NCBI GenBank assembly: GCA_963788285.1
Contig: CAWBGB010000016.1
Coordinates: 1 to 64,000 of the forward strand
Source: Alicyclobacillus_A sp963788285
GTDB taxonomy: Bacteria; Bacillota; Bacilli; Alicyclobacillales; Alicyclobacillaceae
Direction of reading: 5' to 3'
DNA: 64,000 nt
A program made the position numbers and the translations under genes. The notes below the pieces were generated by a model. That model searched no databases. It had not been told where the DNA came from and saw only the letters and a list, made by a program, of their open reading frames with translations. Positions 46,249-55,159 of the stretch are shown in pieces (position 1 is the first letter of the stretch; every line of letters starts with the position of its first letter).

Positions 46249-46995
46249 TTATGCCATTACGATTCCACCGTCCACGTGAAGGCAAGCCCCAGTAATGAAT
46301 GACGAACTTTCGCGGGCCAGGAACTCCACCGCTTCGGCCACGTCCCGAGGTGTCCCCCATCTTTTTACAGGGACCTCGTCCATGTTGTATTGATGACCTT
46401 GGGTCATGTCGGTGGCAATTGGGCCGGGCAACACCGAGTTGCATGTAATGCCCCACTTACCAACCTCCTTCGCCATCCACCGCGTCATGTTGATCACCCC
46501 CGCTTTGGATGCCGCGTACGCAATCCCGGAACGTCCTCCGGAACCATCATAGTGAATCGGACCGATACCACCCACCTTGCCGGAAACGGAAGCGATGTTG
46601 ATAATTCGCCCGTATCTCTGTCGCTTCATATACGGAAAAATCGCAGCTTGACACATCAAGAAGGTACCCGTCATATTTGTGTCGACATCCGTCTGCCAGT
46701 GCTCTATACTCATCTCTTCAAACGAGTCACGATGGCAGGTGCCTGCGACATTCACTACGACATCTACGGATCTGTAGCGATTGGCCACGTCTGCAAAGAG
46801 TGCTTTTACCTCGCTTTGGTTTCGGATGTCGGCCTGCACCGAGTGCACACGAGACGGATCATTCAGTGCTCTTGCGCTCTCATGAACGGCATCTAAGACG
46901 TCGACAAGCACAACTCGGTATCCTGAAGCAACAAGCACTTCCGCTATCGCAAAACCAATTCCCCTTGCTGCCCCAGTCACAACCGCTGTTCTCAT
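46249..46995 (-). CDS. Short-chain dehydrogenase/reductase (FabG-like)
   Basis: This intact 248-residue classical SDR uses NAD(P). It has AVVTGAARGIGFAIAEVL (cofactor loop), VVNVAGTCHRDSF (NxAG), Ser in IINIASVSGK and the catalytic YAASKAGVINMTRWMAKE, and it ends ACLHVDGGIVMA. An unusual insert (GGIGPIHYDGSGGRSG) sits between the catalytic Ser and Tyr. The substrate is unknown. It is the gene nearest to the housekeeping block and lies directly before the broken transporters, with which it may have been co-transcribed. Confidence 0.87.
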   Translation of the reverse strand: MRTAVVTGAARGIGFAIAEVLVASGYRVVLVDVLDAVHESARALNDPSRVHSVQADIRNQSEVKALFADVANRYRSVDVVVNVAGTCHRDSFEEMSIEHWQTDVDTNMTGTFLMCQAAIFPYMKRQRYGRIINIASVSGKVGGIGPIHYDGSGGRSGIAYAASKAGVINMTRWMAKEVGKWGITCNSVLPGPIATDMTQGHQYNMDEVPVKRWGTPRDVAEAVEFLARESSSFITGACLHVDGGIVMA

Positions 46996-47234
46996 GTAAA
47001 TTCACCCTCTCTTTGCATTTTCGCCGTATGTACCGGCTTCCCTCTGCCCATCGTCATTGGACCGAATACCATCTTCGTTTCAGCTTCATCCCCATGGACG
47101 AGAAATATAATTCATAGTTATCTGATAAAATTGCTGTTGTGATTTTTAACCTTGCGTCGCTCCTCCTCTCACCCTTGTTAGTCCACATATTCAACAGAAA
47201 CCGTGCATTCACCTGCGATTGGACCATACAAAAC

Positions 47235-47271
47235 GAAAATGGATCCTGGTAGACTACCAGGATCCATTTTC
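47235..47271 (-). terminator. Terminator-like hairpin behind tRNA-Leu
   Basis: GAAAATGGATCCTGGTAG and its near-perfect complement form a 17-bp stem with a tiny loop, flanked by A's and T's on both sides. It lies about 12 bp after the tRNA on the minus strand and could work in both directions. Confidence 0.7.
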
Positions 47272-47282
47272 TATGCAATATT

Positions 47283-47366
47283 TGGTGTCGAGGACGGGAC
47301 TTGAACCCGTACGGGAAACCCACACGCCCCTCAAACGTGCGCGTCTGCCAATTCCGCCACCCCGAC
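47283..47366 (-). tRNA. tRNA-Leu (GAG)
   Basis: All arms are seen on the minus strand: acceptor GTCGGGG/CCTCGAC, D arm with GGCGGAATTGGCAGACGC, anticodon stem CACGT...GCGTG around the loop TTGAGGG (anticodon GAG), a long variable arm (TGGGTTTCCCGTA), the T arm ACGGGTTCAAGTCCCGT, and an encoded ACCA end. The long variable arm fits a class II leucine tRNA. Confidence 0.95.
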
Positions 47367-47462
47367 ATATGGCTGACCGCCCGACGGAGGACTTTCCACC
47401 GAACAGCCAACGAGTTAGATTATACGGATGAAAGAGGGACATGTCAACCTAATGAAAGTTGG

Positions 47463-48113
47463 TTATTTCGACCGAATTTGCCACTGTGCATCACGGCCGT
47501 ATATACGCTTGTACAAATTGTAGTTGTAGAAGACGCGGTCCACGAAATGGCGCGTTTCGCCAATCGGAATGCTGTTGATGGTTTCGAGTTGCCCGTTCCA
47601 TGTGCCATCGCGAAGCCATTCCGTCACGCGCTTGGGGCCGGCGTTGTACGCTGCGATGGCGGCCACTATGTTGCCATGAAACAGGTCTGTCAAATATCGA
47701 ATGTACCAGCAGCCCAATTTGATGTTGAGATCCGGGCGTGCCAAGACGGAATTTTGACTGCTGGCGTTGTAGCCAAGATGGGTTCCAGTGGTCGACATCT
47801 TCTCGGCAATCCACTGCGCTGTATCGGGCATCAGCTGCATGAGCCCAATCGCGCCTGCGTGGGACACGTCTTGCGTCTTGTACTTGCTCTCCACGTGGAT
47901 GACGCTGGCGACAAGGAGCGGATCGACGTGAGCGGAAGACGCTGAGCTCTGGATGGTGTCTTGGTAGCTAATCGGATACATCCAGCGCCAGAATGTATTT
48001 GATGTAATGAGCCATACTACACAGACAAGCAGTACAACGGACAACAGCACGCGTCGATTCAAAACGAGGACTCTCAACGCGGATCCACTGCTTGACTGCG
48101 GAGAATTTTCCAT
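47463..48113 (-). CDS. Lytic murein transglycosylase (SLT domain)
   Basis: This 216-residue protein has an N-terminal signal-anchor (VLLSVVLLVCVVWLI) and an extracellular SLT lysozyme-like domain. The catalytic Glu is in VASVIHVESKYKTQD. GAIGLMQLMPDTAQWIAEK, DLNIKLGCWYIRYL and AAIAAYNAGPKRV are the other motifs. It cleaves peptidoglycan strands during wall growth or, in sporulators, at the spore. The start overlaps the coaE gene by 40 bp, so it belongs to the polA-mutM-coaE transcription unit. Confidence 0.9.
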   Translation of the reverse strand: MENSPQSSSGSALRVLVLNRRVLLSVVLLVCVVWLITSNTFWRWMYPISYQDTIQSSASSAHVDPLLVASVIHVESKYKTQDVSHAGAIGLMQLMPDTAQWIAEKMSTTGTHLGYNASSQNSVLARPDLNIKLGCWYIRYLTDLFHGNIVAAIAAYNAGPKRVTEWLRDGTWNGQLETINSIPIGETRHFVDRVFYNYNLYKRIYGRDAQWQIRSK

Positions 48114-48691
48114 ATGCGTGCCACCTGCTCTCTGGTCTCGTCCGTAGTTCCCCGGTTGTCGATGATGTAATCGGCCAGTTTCCGCTTGTCTTCAATCGGC
48201 ATCTGCGCTCGGATTCTCGCAATGGCATCCCGTTCGGTAATGCCGTCACGTGCCATCAAGCGAGCCAGTTGTGTCGCCTCGTCGACGTAAACGACGATTG
48301 TGGTATCGACCAGACGGTGCGTCTCTCCCTCAAAGAGCAATGGCACGTCCCACACCACAGGCTCGCCGGAATGCGTGCGAACGTATTCTGCAGTTTCCTG
48401 CTTCATGCCTTCACGAACCTTTGGGTGGGTGATGGCGTTCAACCGCTGACGGGCTTCAGCGTTGTGAAACACAATGGCTCCGAGCGCTTGTCGATTCAGC
48501 GTCCCGTCGGGGTTCAGGACGTTCTCACCGAACGATTCAACAATCTCCTGAAGGCCAGGTGAACCTGGTTCCACCACGCGTCTGGCCCAAACATCTGCAT
48601 CCACGACGTACGCGCCAAGGTTACGAAGCATCTGTGTCACAGTACTTTTCCCCGTAGCAATGCCGCCTGTGAGTCCGACAATCAAGCTCAC
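48074..48691 (-). CDS. coaE: Dephospho-CoA kinase
   Basis: This 205-residue enzyme makes the last step of coenzyme A synthesis. The P-loop is VGLTGGIATGKSTVTQML, followed by DADVWARRVVEPG, PLLFEG and YVDEATQLARLMARDG. It starts GTG 48691 overlapping the mutM stop by 4 bp (GTGA), so translation is coupled. The order polA-mutM-coaE is kept as in Bacillus. Confidence 0.95.
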   Translation of the reverse strand: MSLIVGLTGGIATGKSTVTQMLRNLGAYVVDADVWARRVVEPGSPGLQEIVESFGENVLNPDGTLNRQALGAIVFHNAEARQRLNAITHPKVREGMKQETAEYVRTHSGEPVVWDVPLLFEGETHRLVDTTIVVYVDEATQLARLMARDGITERDAIARIRAQMPIEDKRKLADYIIDNRGTTDETREQVARIWKILRSQAVDPR

Positions 48692-49581
48692 GCTTCAAAC
48701 TCCTTTTCCCCTGCCGTCAGTAGCAGTGTACCGTTGTGTGATGTCCGCCGCTTACGGGGACGCATCTGACACACTGGACAGACGTGAGTCCCACGCCCGG
48801 CCACGCGAAGTTTGATAATCTCTGTGCCACAAACTCGGCACGGTTCGCCGTCTCGTCCGTAGACGCTTAGCGCCATTTGGAAGGCGCCATGCCTGCCGTA
48901 TCCGTTCACGTATGACTTTATCGACGATCCGCCCGCGGCAATGGCCTCCTGCAACACATCCCGAATGGCCCCAAGCAAACGCTCGCACTGTGCCTTGGTC
49001 AGGCGGTTGGCGGCACGCTCGGGGTGAATACCGGCGCGAAACAACGCCTCGTCGACATAGATGTTGCCGAGTCCAGCGAGGACGGTCTGATCCAGCAGTA
49101 CGGCTTTGATGGACGCGGTACGGTGGTGAATGCGTTGGTAGAGCGAGAGTGGGTTCAGCAGTGGATCGAACGGTTCCAACCCGAGGGATTGGAGTCCCTT
49201 CGGAAGCGGTTCACCCGGGGCAATGAGGTCCATGGTGCCGAACTGCCGGACATCCCGGTACCGCAACTCCGTGCCGTCGGTAAAGTGGAACACCACATGG
49301 GTGTGGGGCGCCATATCCTCGCCACGCTCCGCGAGCCGGTACTGCCCTTCCATGCGCAAATGCGAAACTAGTATATATGGTGGAACGTCGAACAACAGAT
49401 ACTTGCCGCGGCGGCCGACACCCTCGATGGTGCAACCGCTAAGCATGAATTCAAACTGCCGCACGTCGTCAGGCGTGCGGACAATGCGCGGCAGACGAAC
49501 CTCCACATGTTGAATGGTTTTACCAACAACCAGGGATTCTAAACTTCTCCGTATGTTTTCAACCTCGGGCAATTCCGGCAA
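48688..49581 (-). CDS. mutM: Formamidopyrimidine-DNA glycosylase (Fpg)
   Basis: This 297-residue glycosylase/AP lyase removes 8-oxoguanine. The start TTG 49581 gives the invariant N-terminus PELPEVENIRR (catalytic Pro2, Glu3), with AGGAGG seven bases upstream. GLGNIYVDEALFRAGIHP and the C-terminal zinc finger CRVCGTEI...THVCPVCQ are intact. The tail after the finger (MRPRKRRTSHNG...) is longer than usual. It starts 11 bp after polA. Confidence 0.95.
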   Translation of the reverse strand: MPELPEVENIRRSLESLVVGKTIQHVEVRLPRIVRTPDDVRQFEFMLSGCTIEGVGRRGKYLLFDVPPYILVSHLRMEGQYRLAERGEDMAPHTHVVFHFTDGTELRYRDVRQFGTMDLIAPGEPLPKGLQSLGLEPFDPLLNPLSLYQRIHHRTASIKAVLLDQTVLAGLGNIYVDEALFRAGIHPERAANRLTKAQCERLLGAIRDVLQEAIAAGGSSIKSYVNGYGRHGAFQMALSVYGRDGEPCRVCGTEIIKLRVAGRGTHVCPVCQMRPRKRRTSHNGTLLLTAGEKEFEA

Positions 49582-49592
49582 TGTTCTGCCTC

Positions 49593-52238
49593 CTACTTCG
49601 CATCGTACCATGTCGGCCCAGCGTTGATGTCGACCTTTAGGGGCACATTCAACATGAGTGCGTTTTCCATGTTTTCTCGCACGAGGTCAGAGAGTGCTTC
49701 GAGTTCAACCTCTGGGCATTCAAAGATCAGTTCGTCGTGAACCTGCAACAACATCCGAGCTTTCAGGTCGCTCATTCGCAGCGCTTCGTCGATATGCACC
49801 ATGGCGAGCTTAATCACGTCGGCCGCAGATCCCTGAATGGGGGTGTTCATCGCCGTGCGCTCTGCAAAGCTGCGCAAGTTATAGTTTTTGCTGTGAATGT
49901 CCGGCAAATACCTGCGGCGGTTCAGCAGCGTGGTGACATACCCCTGCTTGCGGGCTGTTTCCACGATGTCATGCATGTAACGGGCGACGCCAGGGAACTT
50001 AGCAAAGTACTCTTCAATAAACTTTGCGGCCTGCGCTCGAGAGATGCCAAGGTTTTGCGATAACCCGTAATCGCTGATACCGTAGACAATGCCGAAGTTC
50101 ACGGCTTTGGCCTGACGCCGCATAGTGGGCGTGACTTCGTCCAGAGGTACGCCAAACACAGTGGCCGCGGTGCTGGTGTGAATGTCGTAGTCGTTTCGGA
50201 ACGCCTCAATCAGCGCCTCATCCCCGGATAGGTGCGCGAGAATCCGCAATTCAATTTGTGAGTAGTCGGCAGACAGAATGAGCCAGTCCCGATAGGTTGG
50301 CTCAAACACCTGCCGCAGTTTGCGACCCTCTTCCATTCGAATGGGGATGTTCTGCAAATTGGGCTCTGTGCTCGACAACCGCCCCGTGGCCGTCAACGCC
50401 TGATGGAAGCGCGTGTGAACTCGCTTCGTCTCGGGTCGAATGACTTTGAGGAGCCCTTCCACGTACGTGGACAACAGTTTCCCCAGTTGCCTAAATTCAA
50501 GGATCTTGGCAACAATGTCGTGGTATGGTGCGAGTTTCTCCAGGACGTCAGCACTGGTGGAGTACCCGGTCTTCGTTTTCTTCATGGCGGGTAGTCCAAG
50601 CTTGTCAAACAGAATTTCACCAAGCTGTTTAGGAGAGTTGATGTTGAACTCTGTGCCGGCAAGCTCATAAATCTGCTTCGTCAATGCCTCTAGCTGTTCG
50701 GACAGTTCCCGTCCGAATGCCTTCAATTTCTCCTCATTGACGTGAAATCCGAGCACTTCCATCCGCGCGAGGCAGAACTCGAGTGGAATCTCCACCTTGT
50801 AGCAAAGATCATCCAGCTCCTGAGCCGAGAGCGCATTGGCCATGTGCACTTTCAGTTCCGGCAACGTTGCTGCGAGGAGCGCCAGCGCCGCTTCACGCCC
50901 CGGCTCTCCGTGCTTCGGTACCACAATTCGGCGATTCAGTTCCCGTTCGACAATATCGGTCAGCGTGGACTCGCCGTCCGAGGGATTGAGCAGGTATCCC
51001 GCCACAAGGACGTCGAACCAGGTATCTCCAGGTTGCAAGGTCATACCGTGTCCATCGAGAAGCACAATGAGTTGCTTCAGGTCGAATACGACTTTCTCGT
51101 AATCAGATGACCAGATGTCCTTGACGTCCGTATACTCCAGTTCGCCCGTAAACGAGATGTACGCGTAATTTTCCTTGGTGCCAATTGCGAACCCGAGCAG
51201 AGTGGCTGTGTGATAGTCATCCGAGTCGCAGACTGGGATAATGCCGATGGGGTCTGTCAATTGTCCCCAAAACTCCGCAAACGCTCGCTTTGTCATGATG
51301 TTCACAACGTCCTGGGAAGCAGAGGTCTCCACCAAGACAGTCGCTTCCGCCGCAGTTTCATCATTATTAGCGACCTTGTCCAACAACGATTTGAATCCGA
51401 GTTTCTGGAAGACTTTGCGCACCGATTCGGCGTTGTATCCGTGATATCGGAGGTCGTCCAGTGTCCACTCGAGGGGCACGTTGCGGTGAATGGTCGCGAG
51501 TTGTTTGGACAGCATGGCCTGATCTTTGTACGTTGTCAATCGTTCCTTGAGCTTGGCGCCAGAGATCTCGTCAATATGAGAAAGTACCTCTTCGACACTC
51601 GGGTAGGCTTGCAACAGTTTGATGGCTGTCTTTTCACCAATCCCTGGAACACCAGGGATGTTGTCCGAGGAATCTCCCATGAGTCCTTTCAAGTCGATGA
51701 TTTGTTGCGGGACGAGCCCGAAACGCTCCTGCACGCCTTTGGGCGTGTAGTAATCGACTTCCGTGATGCCCTTTCGCGTCAAGGCCGCATGCACGTTGTC
51801 GGACACCAATTGCAACAGATCTTTGTCCCCGGAAACAATCAGGGTCTGTATCCCCGCCGCGTCTGCCAGACGCGACAGCGTACCAATGATGTCATCCGCC
51901 TCGTAGTTCTCTAGTTCGAGCGCTGGAATGCCGAAGGCGGCGAGAACATCCTTGACGAGCGGAAATTGTTCGGAAAGTTCACTCGGCGTCTTCTGCCGCG
52001 TACCCTTGTATTCTTCATACACAGCGTGGCGAAATGTCTGTTTTCCTGCATCAAAAGCCACCGCCACGTGTGTCGGTTGTTCATCCTGGAGCATGCGTAA
52101 CAGCATCTGTGTAAAGCCGTACACGGCGTTTGTAAACTGCCCATCCGCGTTGGACAGCGACGGCAGTGCGAAAAAGGCGCGATAGGTAATGCTGTTTCCG
52201 TCAATGAGCATCAATTTGGTTTTACGTTCTTGAGACAT
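49593..52238 (-). CDS. polA: DNA polymerase I
   Basis: This 881-residue family A polymerase has a 5'-3' exonuclease (LMLIDGNSITYRAFFAL, NYEADDIIGTL, IDLKGLMGDSSDNIPGVPG). The middle domain lacks the D-x-E proofreading motif (DPIGIIPVCDSDDYH), as in Bacillus enzymes. The polymerase follows: LSADYSQIELRILAHLSGDE, RRQAKAVNFGIVYGIS and LLQVHDELIFECP. ATG 52238 (MSQERKTKL) is preferred; the longer frame lacks a ribosome site. It starts the polA-mutM-coaE-slt unit. Confidence 0.97.
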   Translation of the reverse strand: MSQERKTKLMLIDGNSITYRAFFALPSLSNADGQFTNAVYGFTQMLLRMLQDEQPTHVAVAFDAGKQTFRHAVYEEYKGTRQKTPSELSEQFPLVKDVLAAFGIPALELENYEADDIIGTLSRLADAAGIQTLIVSGDKDLLQLVSDNVHAALTRKGITEVDYYTPKGVQERFGLVPQQIIDLKGLMGDSSDNIPGVPGIGEKTAIKLLQAYPSVEEVLSHIDEISGAKLKERLTTYKDQAMLSKQLATIHRNVPLEWTLDDLRYHGYNAESVRKVFQKLGFKSLLDKVANNDETAAEATVLVETSASQDVVNIMTKRAFAEFWGQLTDPIGIIPVCDSDDYHTATLLGFAIGTKENYAYISFTGELEYTDVKDIWSSDYEKVVFDLKQLIVLLDGHGMTLQPGDTWFDVLVAGYLLNPSDGESTLTDIVERELNRRIVVPKHGEPGREAALALLAATLPELKVHMANALSAQELDDLCYKVEIPLEFCLARMEVLGFHVNEEKLKAFGRELSEQLEALTKQIYELAGTEFNINSPKQLGEILFDKLGLPAMKKTKTGYSTSADVLEKLAPYHDIVAKILEFRQLGKLLSTYVEGLLKVIRPETKRVHTRFHQALTATGRLSSTEPNLQNIPIRMEEGRKLRQVFEPTYRDWLILSADYSQIELRILAHLSGDEALIEAFRNDYDIHTSTAATVFGVPLDEVTPTMRRQAKAVNFGIVYGISDYGLSQNLGISRAQAAKFIEEYFAKFPGVARYMHDIVETARKQGYVTTLLNRRRYLPDIHSKNYNLRSFAERTAMNTPIQGSAADVIKLAMVHIDEALRMSDLKARMLLQVHDELIFECPEVELEALSDLVRENMENALMLNVPLKVDINAGPTWYDAK

Positions 52239-52371
52239 AGAGCACCCCGCTCTGGGTAGTGTTCGACTGGACGCGGATGACAAACGGCGGCCCGCCCATC
52301 TCCCCCATTGTAACACACCTGTGCGACTACGCCCTCTGTACGCTCGCTGGGTATGTACTGCCAATGTACTC

Positions 52372-52401
52372 AAAAAAGCTGCCTGCGAAGAGCAGGCAGC
52401 C
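52372..52401 (-). terminator. Intrinsic terminator after mdh
   Basis: On the minus strand GGCTGCCTGC-TCTTC-GCAGGCAGC forms a strong stem followed by TTTTTT, 35 bp past the mdh stop. It separates the icd-mdh region from polA. Confidence 0.93.
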
Positions 52402-52435
52402 TCTGCGGTGCATGAGATACGTGGAACTCGCCGAA

Positions 52436-53380
52436 TTACCGGGCCGCTTTGACGACGTTGATGACGTTGCGGACCGACTCCGCAGACTTGTCCAGCGCAG
52501 CCTTTTCTTCCGGCAGAAGTTCAATCTCCACGATTTTTTCAATGCCGTTGCCCCCGAGAATCGTCGGAACCCCGAGGAACAGGTCTTTGTAACCAAACTC
52601 GCCTTCAAGCAGTGCGATGGCCGGCAACAGGCGACGCTTGTCTTTGAGGATGGCTTCCGCCATTTCCACCAGTGATGCTCCCGGCGCGTAGTACGCGCTG
52701 CCATTGCCCAGCAAGTTGACGATTTCACCGCCGCCTTTGCGCGTGCGTTCCACAATCGCGTCGATGCGGTCTTTCGGGAGCAACTTTTCAAGCGGAATAC
52801 CGCCGACGTAAGAATAACGAATCAACGGAACCATGTCGTCCCCGTGTACCCCAAGGACGAAGCCGGAGACGTCCTCCACCGACACGCTGAGCTCTTCCGC
52901 AACAAACGTACGGAAGCGTGCAGTGTCGAGCACGCCAGCCTGACCAATCACACGATTCTTCGGGAACCCAGATGCTTTGTACGCCACGTAGGTCATTGCG
53001 TCCACCGGGTTGCTCAAAATGATGAGCACGGCGTTCGGCGAGAACTTCACGACTTGCTCAGTAACCGACTTCACAATACCCGCGTTGGTGTTAACCAAAT
53101 CGTCCCGGCTCATTCCCGGCTTCCGGGCAACCCCAGCGGTGATGATGACCAGGTCCGAATTGGCCGTGTCTTCATAGCTCGACGTTCCGATGATGTGCAC
53201 GTCGGATCCGACTACAGGCGTCGCTTCGAGCATATCAAGCGCTTTCCCCTTCGTCGGATTCTCCATCTGCGGAATGTCGAGCAACACCACGTCGCCCAGT
53301 TCCTTCATCGCGAGCATGAGTGCAGTGGTCGCGCCCGTGAAACCTGCACCGATGACTGAGATTTTCCTACGTTTGATCAT
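52436..53380 (-). CDS. mdh: Malate dehydrogenase (LDH-like type)
   Basis: This 314-residue enzyme interconverts malate and oxaloacetate in the TCA cycle. KISVIGAGFTGATTALMLA is the NAD loop, VIITAGVARKPGMSRDDLV holds the Arg/Asp substrate residues, and the catalytic His is in FVLGVHGDDMVPLIRYS. RKGGGEIVNLLGNGSAYYAP is also typical. It is the LDH-like form seen in Bacillus. GGTGGAGGG is upstream of the ATG. It is read alone between two terminators or hairpins, icd lying 270 bp upstream. Confidence 0.96.
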   Translation of the reverse strand: MIKRRKISVIGAGFTGATTALMLAMKELGDVVLLDIPQMENPTKGKALDMLEATPVVGSDVHIIGTSSYEDTANSDLVIITAGVARKPGMSRDDLVNTNAGIVKSVTEQVVKFSPNAVLIILSNPVDAMTYVAYKASGFPKNRVIGQAGVLDTARFRTFVAEELSVSVEDVSGFVLGVHGDDMVPLIRYSYVGGIPLEKLLPKDRIDAIVERTRKGGGEIVNLLGNGSAYYAPGASLVEMAEAILKDKRRLLPAIALLEGEFGYKDLFLGVPTILGGNGIEKIVEIELLPEEKAALDKSAESVRNVINVVKAAR

Positions 53381-53408
53381 GGTCTGATTCCCTCCACCTT
53401 TTTAAGGT

Positions 53409-53456
53409 GATCCGAAAAGGGGGTCAGCAGCTTCTTGCCTTGTCCACTTTTCGGAC
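53409..53456. repeat. Hairpin-forming copy of a TCCGAAAAGGGG repeat
   Basis: TCCGAAAAGGGGGTCAGCAG at the left and CTTTTCGGACAC at the right can pair (TCCGAAAAG with CTTTTCGGA). A related copy, GTCCGAAAAGGGGTCA ... CGGACACG, occurs near 63150. It lies between icd and mdh. Confidence 0.45.
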
Positions 53457-53472
53457 ACGCATTTTTTGTCTA

Positions 53473-53540
53473 AGTGATTTGCAAAATTCCACTCGAGCGG
53501 TTCAGCACGCGGAGATGTCGCTTGCATCTTGCAAATCACT
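53473..53540. repeat. 12-bp perfect inverted repeat between icd and mdh
   Basis: AGTGATTTGCAA (53473-53484) and TTGCAAATCACT (53529-53540) are exact complements separated by 44 bp. The inside has no coding frame. It could be a small insertion unit (MITE), a long stem-loop in the transcript, or a two-half regulatory site. Confidence 0.55.
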
Positions 53541-53654
53541 GGTATGTTAGGGTGCTTTGTGAAAATACCTCTTCACAATCCGTGTGTGACGAAAGCTTGG
53601 AAACTCATTCGTGACACACGTCAATGGATGCTAGCCTGTCGCAAGATGCCGCGC

Positions 53655-54950
53655 TTAAAAGTTTGCGATGATAGCGTCCGCAAATTCAGATGTCTTGACT
53701 TCTTTGGCCCCTTCCATCAGACGGGCGAAGTCGTACGTAACCGTCTTCTGGGCAATGGTTTTCTCCAATGCGGCTGTGATCAGATCCGCAGCTTCTTGCC
53801 ATCCGAGGTACTCAAACATCATAACGCCGGACAAAATGACCGAACCAGGATTGACTTTATCCAAGCCCGCATACTTCGGAGCTGTGCCGTGCGTCGCCTC
53901 GAAGACGGCGTGACCAGAAACATAGTTAATGTTTGCCCCGGGCGCAATCCCGATACCACCCACTTGTGCCGCCAGCGCGTCCGATACGTAGTCACCGTTC
54001 AAATTGAGCGTCGCGATGACGTCGTACTCCGCTGGGCGGGTCAAAATTTGTTGTAGGAAAGCGTCGGCGATGACGTCCTTGACAATCAGCTTGCCACTTT
54101 GCTCCGCCTCTTTCTGCGCTTGATCCGCAACGGCCTGGCCTTTTTCCGCCTTGATTTTGTCGTACTGTGCCCAGGTGAAGACCTTATCGGCGTATTCTCG
54201 TTCTGCGAGCTCGTATCCCCAGTTCTTGAATGCGCCTTCCGTGAACTTCATGATGTTCCCTTTGTGAACGAGGGTCACGCTCTTACGGCCGTGGCGCAAC
54301 GCGTACTCAATGGCCGCGCGAACGAGGCGCTCCGAGCCTTCGCGGGACACTGGCTTAATGCCAATGCCGGACGTTTCCGGGAAGCGGATTTTCTTCACGC
54401 CCATTTCCCGCTGCAGGAACTCAATCACCTTGCGAACTTCCGGTGTCCCTTCCTGCCACTCGACACCCGCGTAGATGTCCTCCGAGTTCTCCCTGAAAAT
54501 GACCATATCTACGAGTTCAGGATGCTTTACAGGGGAAGGAACCCCGTTGAAGTAACGAACTGGGCGCTGGCAAACGTATAGGTCCAGTTCTTGTCTCAGC
54601 GCAACGTTGAGAGACCGAATGCCACCACCCACTGGTGTGGTCAACGGCCCTTTGATGCTCACGATATATTCGGACAGCGCCGTCAACGTATCTTCCGGCA
54701 ACCACTCGCCGAACTTGTTGAAAGCCTTTTCTCCAGCATACACTTCGTACCACGCAATCTTGCGCGTTCCACCGTACGCTTTCTCGACGGCTGCGTCAAA
54801 GACGCGCTTAGAGGCCGCCCAGATGTCCGGTCCGGTGCCGTCCCCTTCGATAAATGGAATAATAGGATGATCCGGAACGTTTAGTGCACCGTTCCGTAAC
54901 GTAATAGGTTCTCCGACTGTCGGAGGCTGATACTGCTTAAACTGTACCAT
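53655..54950 (-). CDS. icd: NADP-dependent isocitrate dehydrogenase
   Basis: This 431-residue enzyme oxidises isocitrate to 2-oxoglutarate. IPFIEGDGTGPDIW is the start of the fold; RSLNVALRQELDLYVCQRPV, ENSEDIYAGVEW and KGNIMKFTEGAFKNWGYEL are typical Icd motifs. YVSDALAAQVGGIGIAPGAN and ATHGTAPKYAG complete the site. ATG 54950 (MVQFKQYQPP) follows GAGGAGG; the longer frame is not needed. As in Bacillus, icd precedes mdh. No citrate synthase gene is adjacent in this window. Confidence 0.96.
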   Translation of the reverse strand: MVQFKQYQPPTVGEPITLRNGALNVPDHPIIPFIEGDGTGPDIWAASKRVFDAAVEKAYGGTRKIAWYEVYAGEKAFNKFGEWLPEDTLTALSEYIVSIKGPLTTPVGGGIRSLNVALRQELDLYVCQRPVRYFNGVPSPVKHPELVDMVIFRENSEDIYAGVEWQEGTPEVRKVIEFLQREMGVKKIRFPETSGIGIKPVSREGSERLVRAAIEYALRHGRKSVTLVHKGNIMKFTEGAFKNWGYELAEREYADKVFTWAQYDKIKAEKGQAVADQAQKEAEQSGKLIVKDVIADAFLQQILTRPAEYDVIATLNLNGDYVSDALAAQVGGIGIAPGANINYVSGHAVFEATHGTAPKYAGLDKVNPGSVILSGVMMFEYLGWQEAADLITAALEKTIAQKTVTYDFARLMEGAKEVKTSEFADAIIANF

Positions 54951-55159
54951 CCTGATGTCCTCCTCTGTCCAGCGTGCCACTTTCCAACTCACTTACCGAG
55001 CAATCCGACGCTGTAGTGTGGACGGAATCTTCACGAACACTTTCCCGTACCACCAAAAATCATACCACACTTGAAAGACAGGTGCGAGAATTCCATAGCA
55101 TACAAGGGAATGGGGCCGCCGAAGGCGGCACGCATCCCATCTGAGTGGCTGTTATCTCT

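Noticed and set aside
55108..55142. GC-rich hairpin after trpS as a terminator
   Set aside because: GCCGCC-TTC-GGCGGC pairs well but no T-tract follows and the outer arms are weak; evidence was insufficient to list it.
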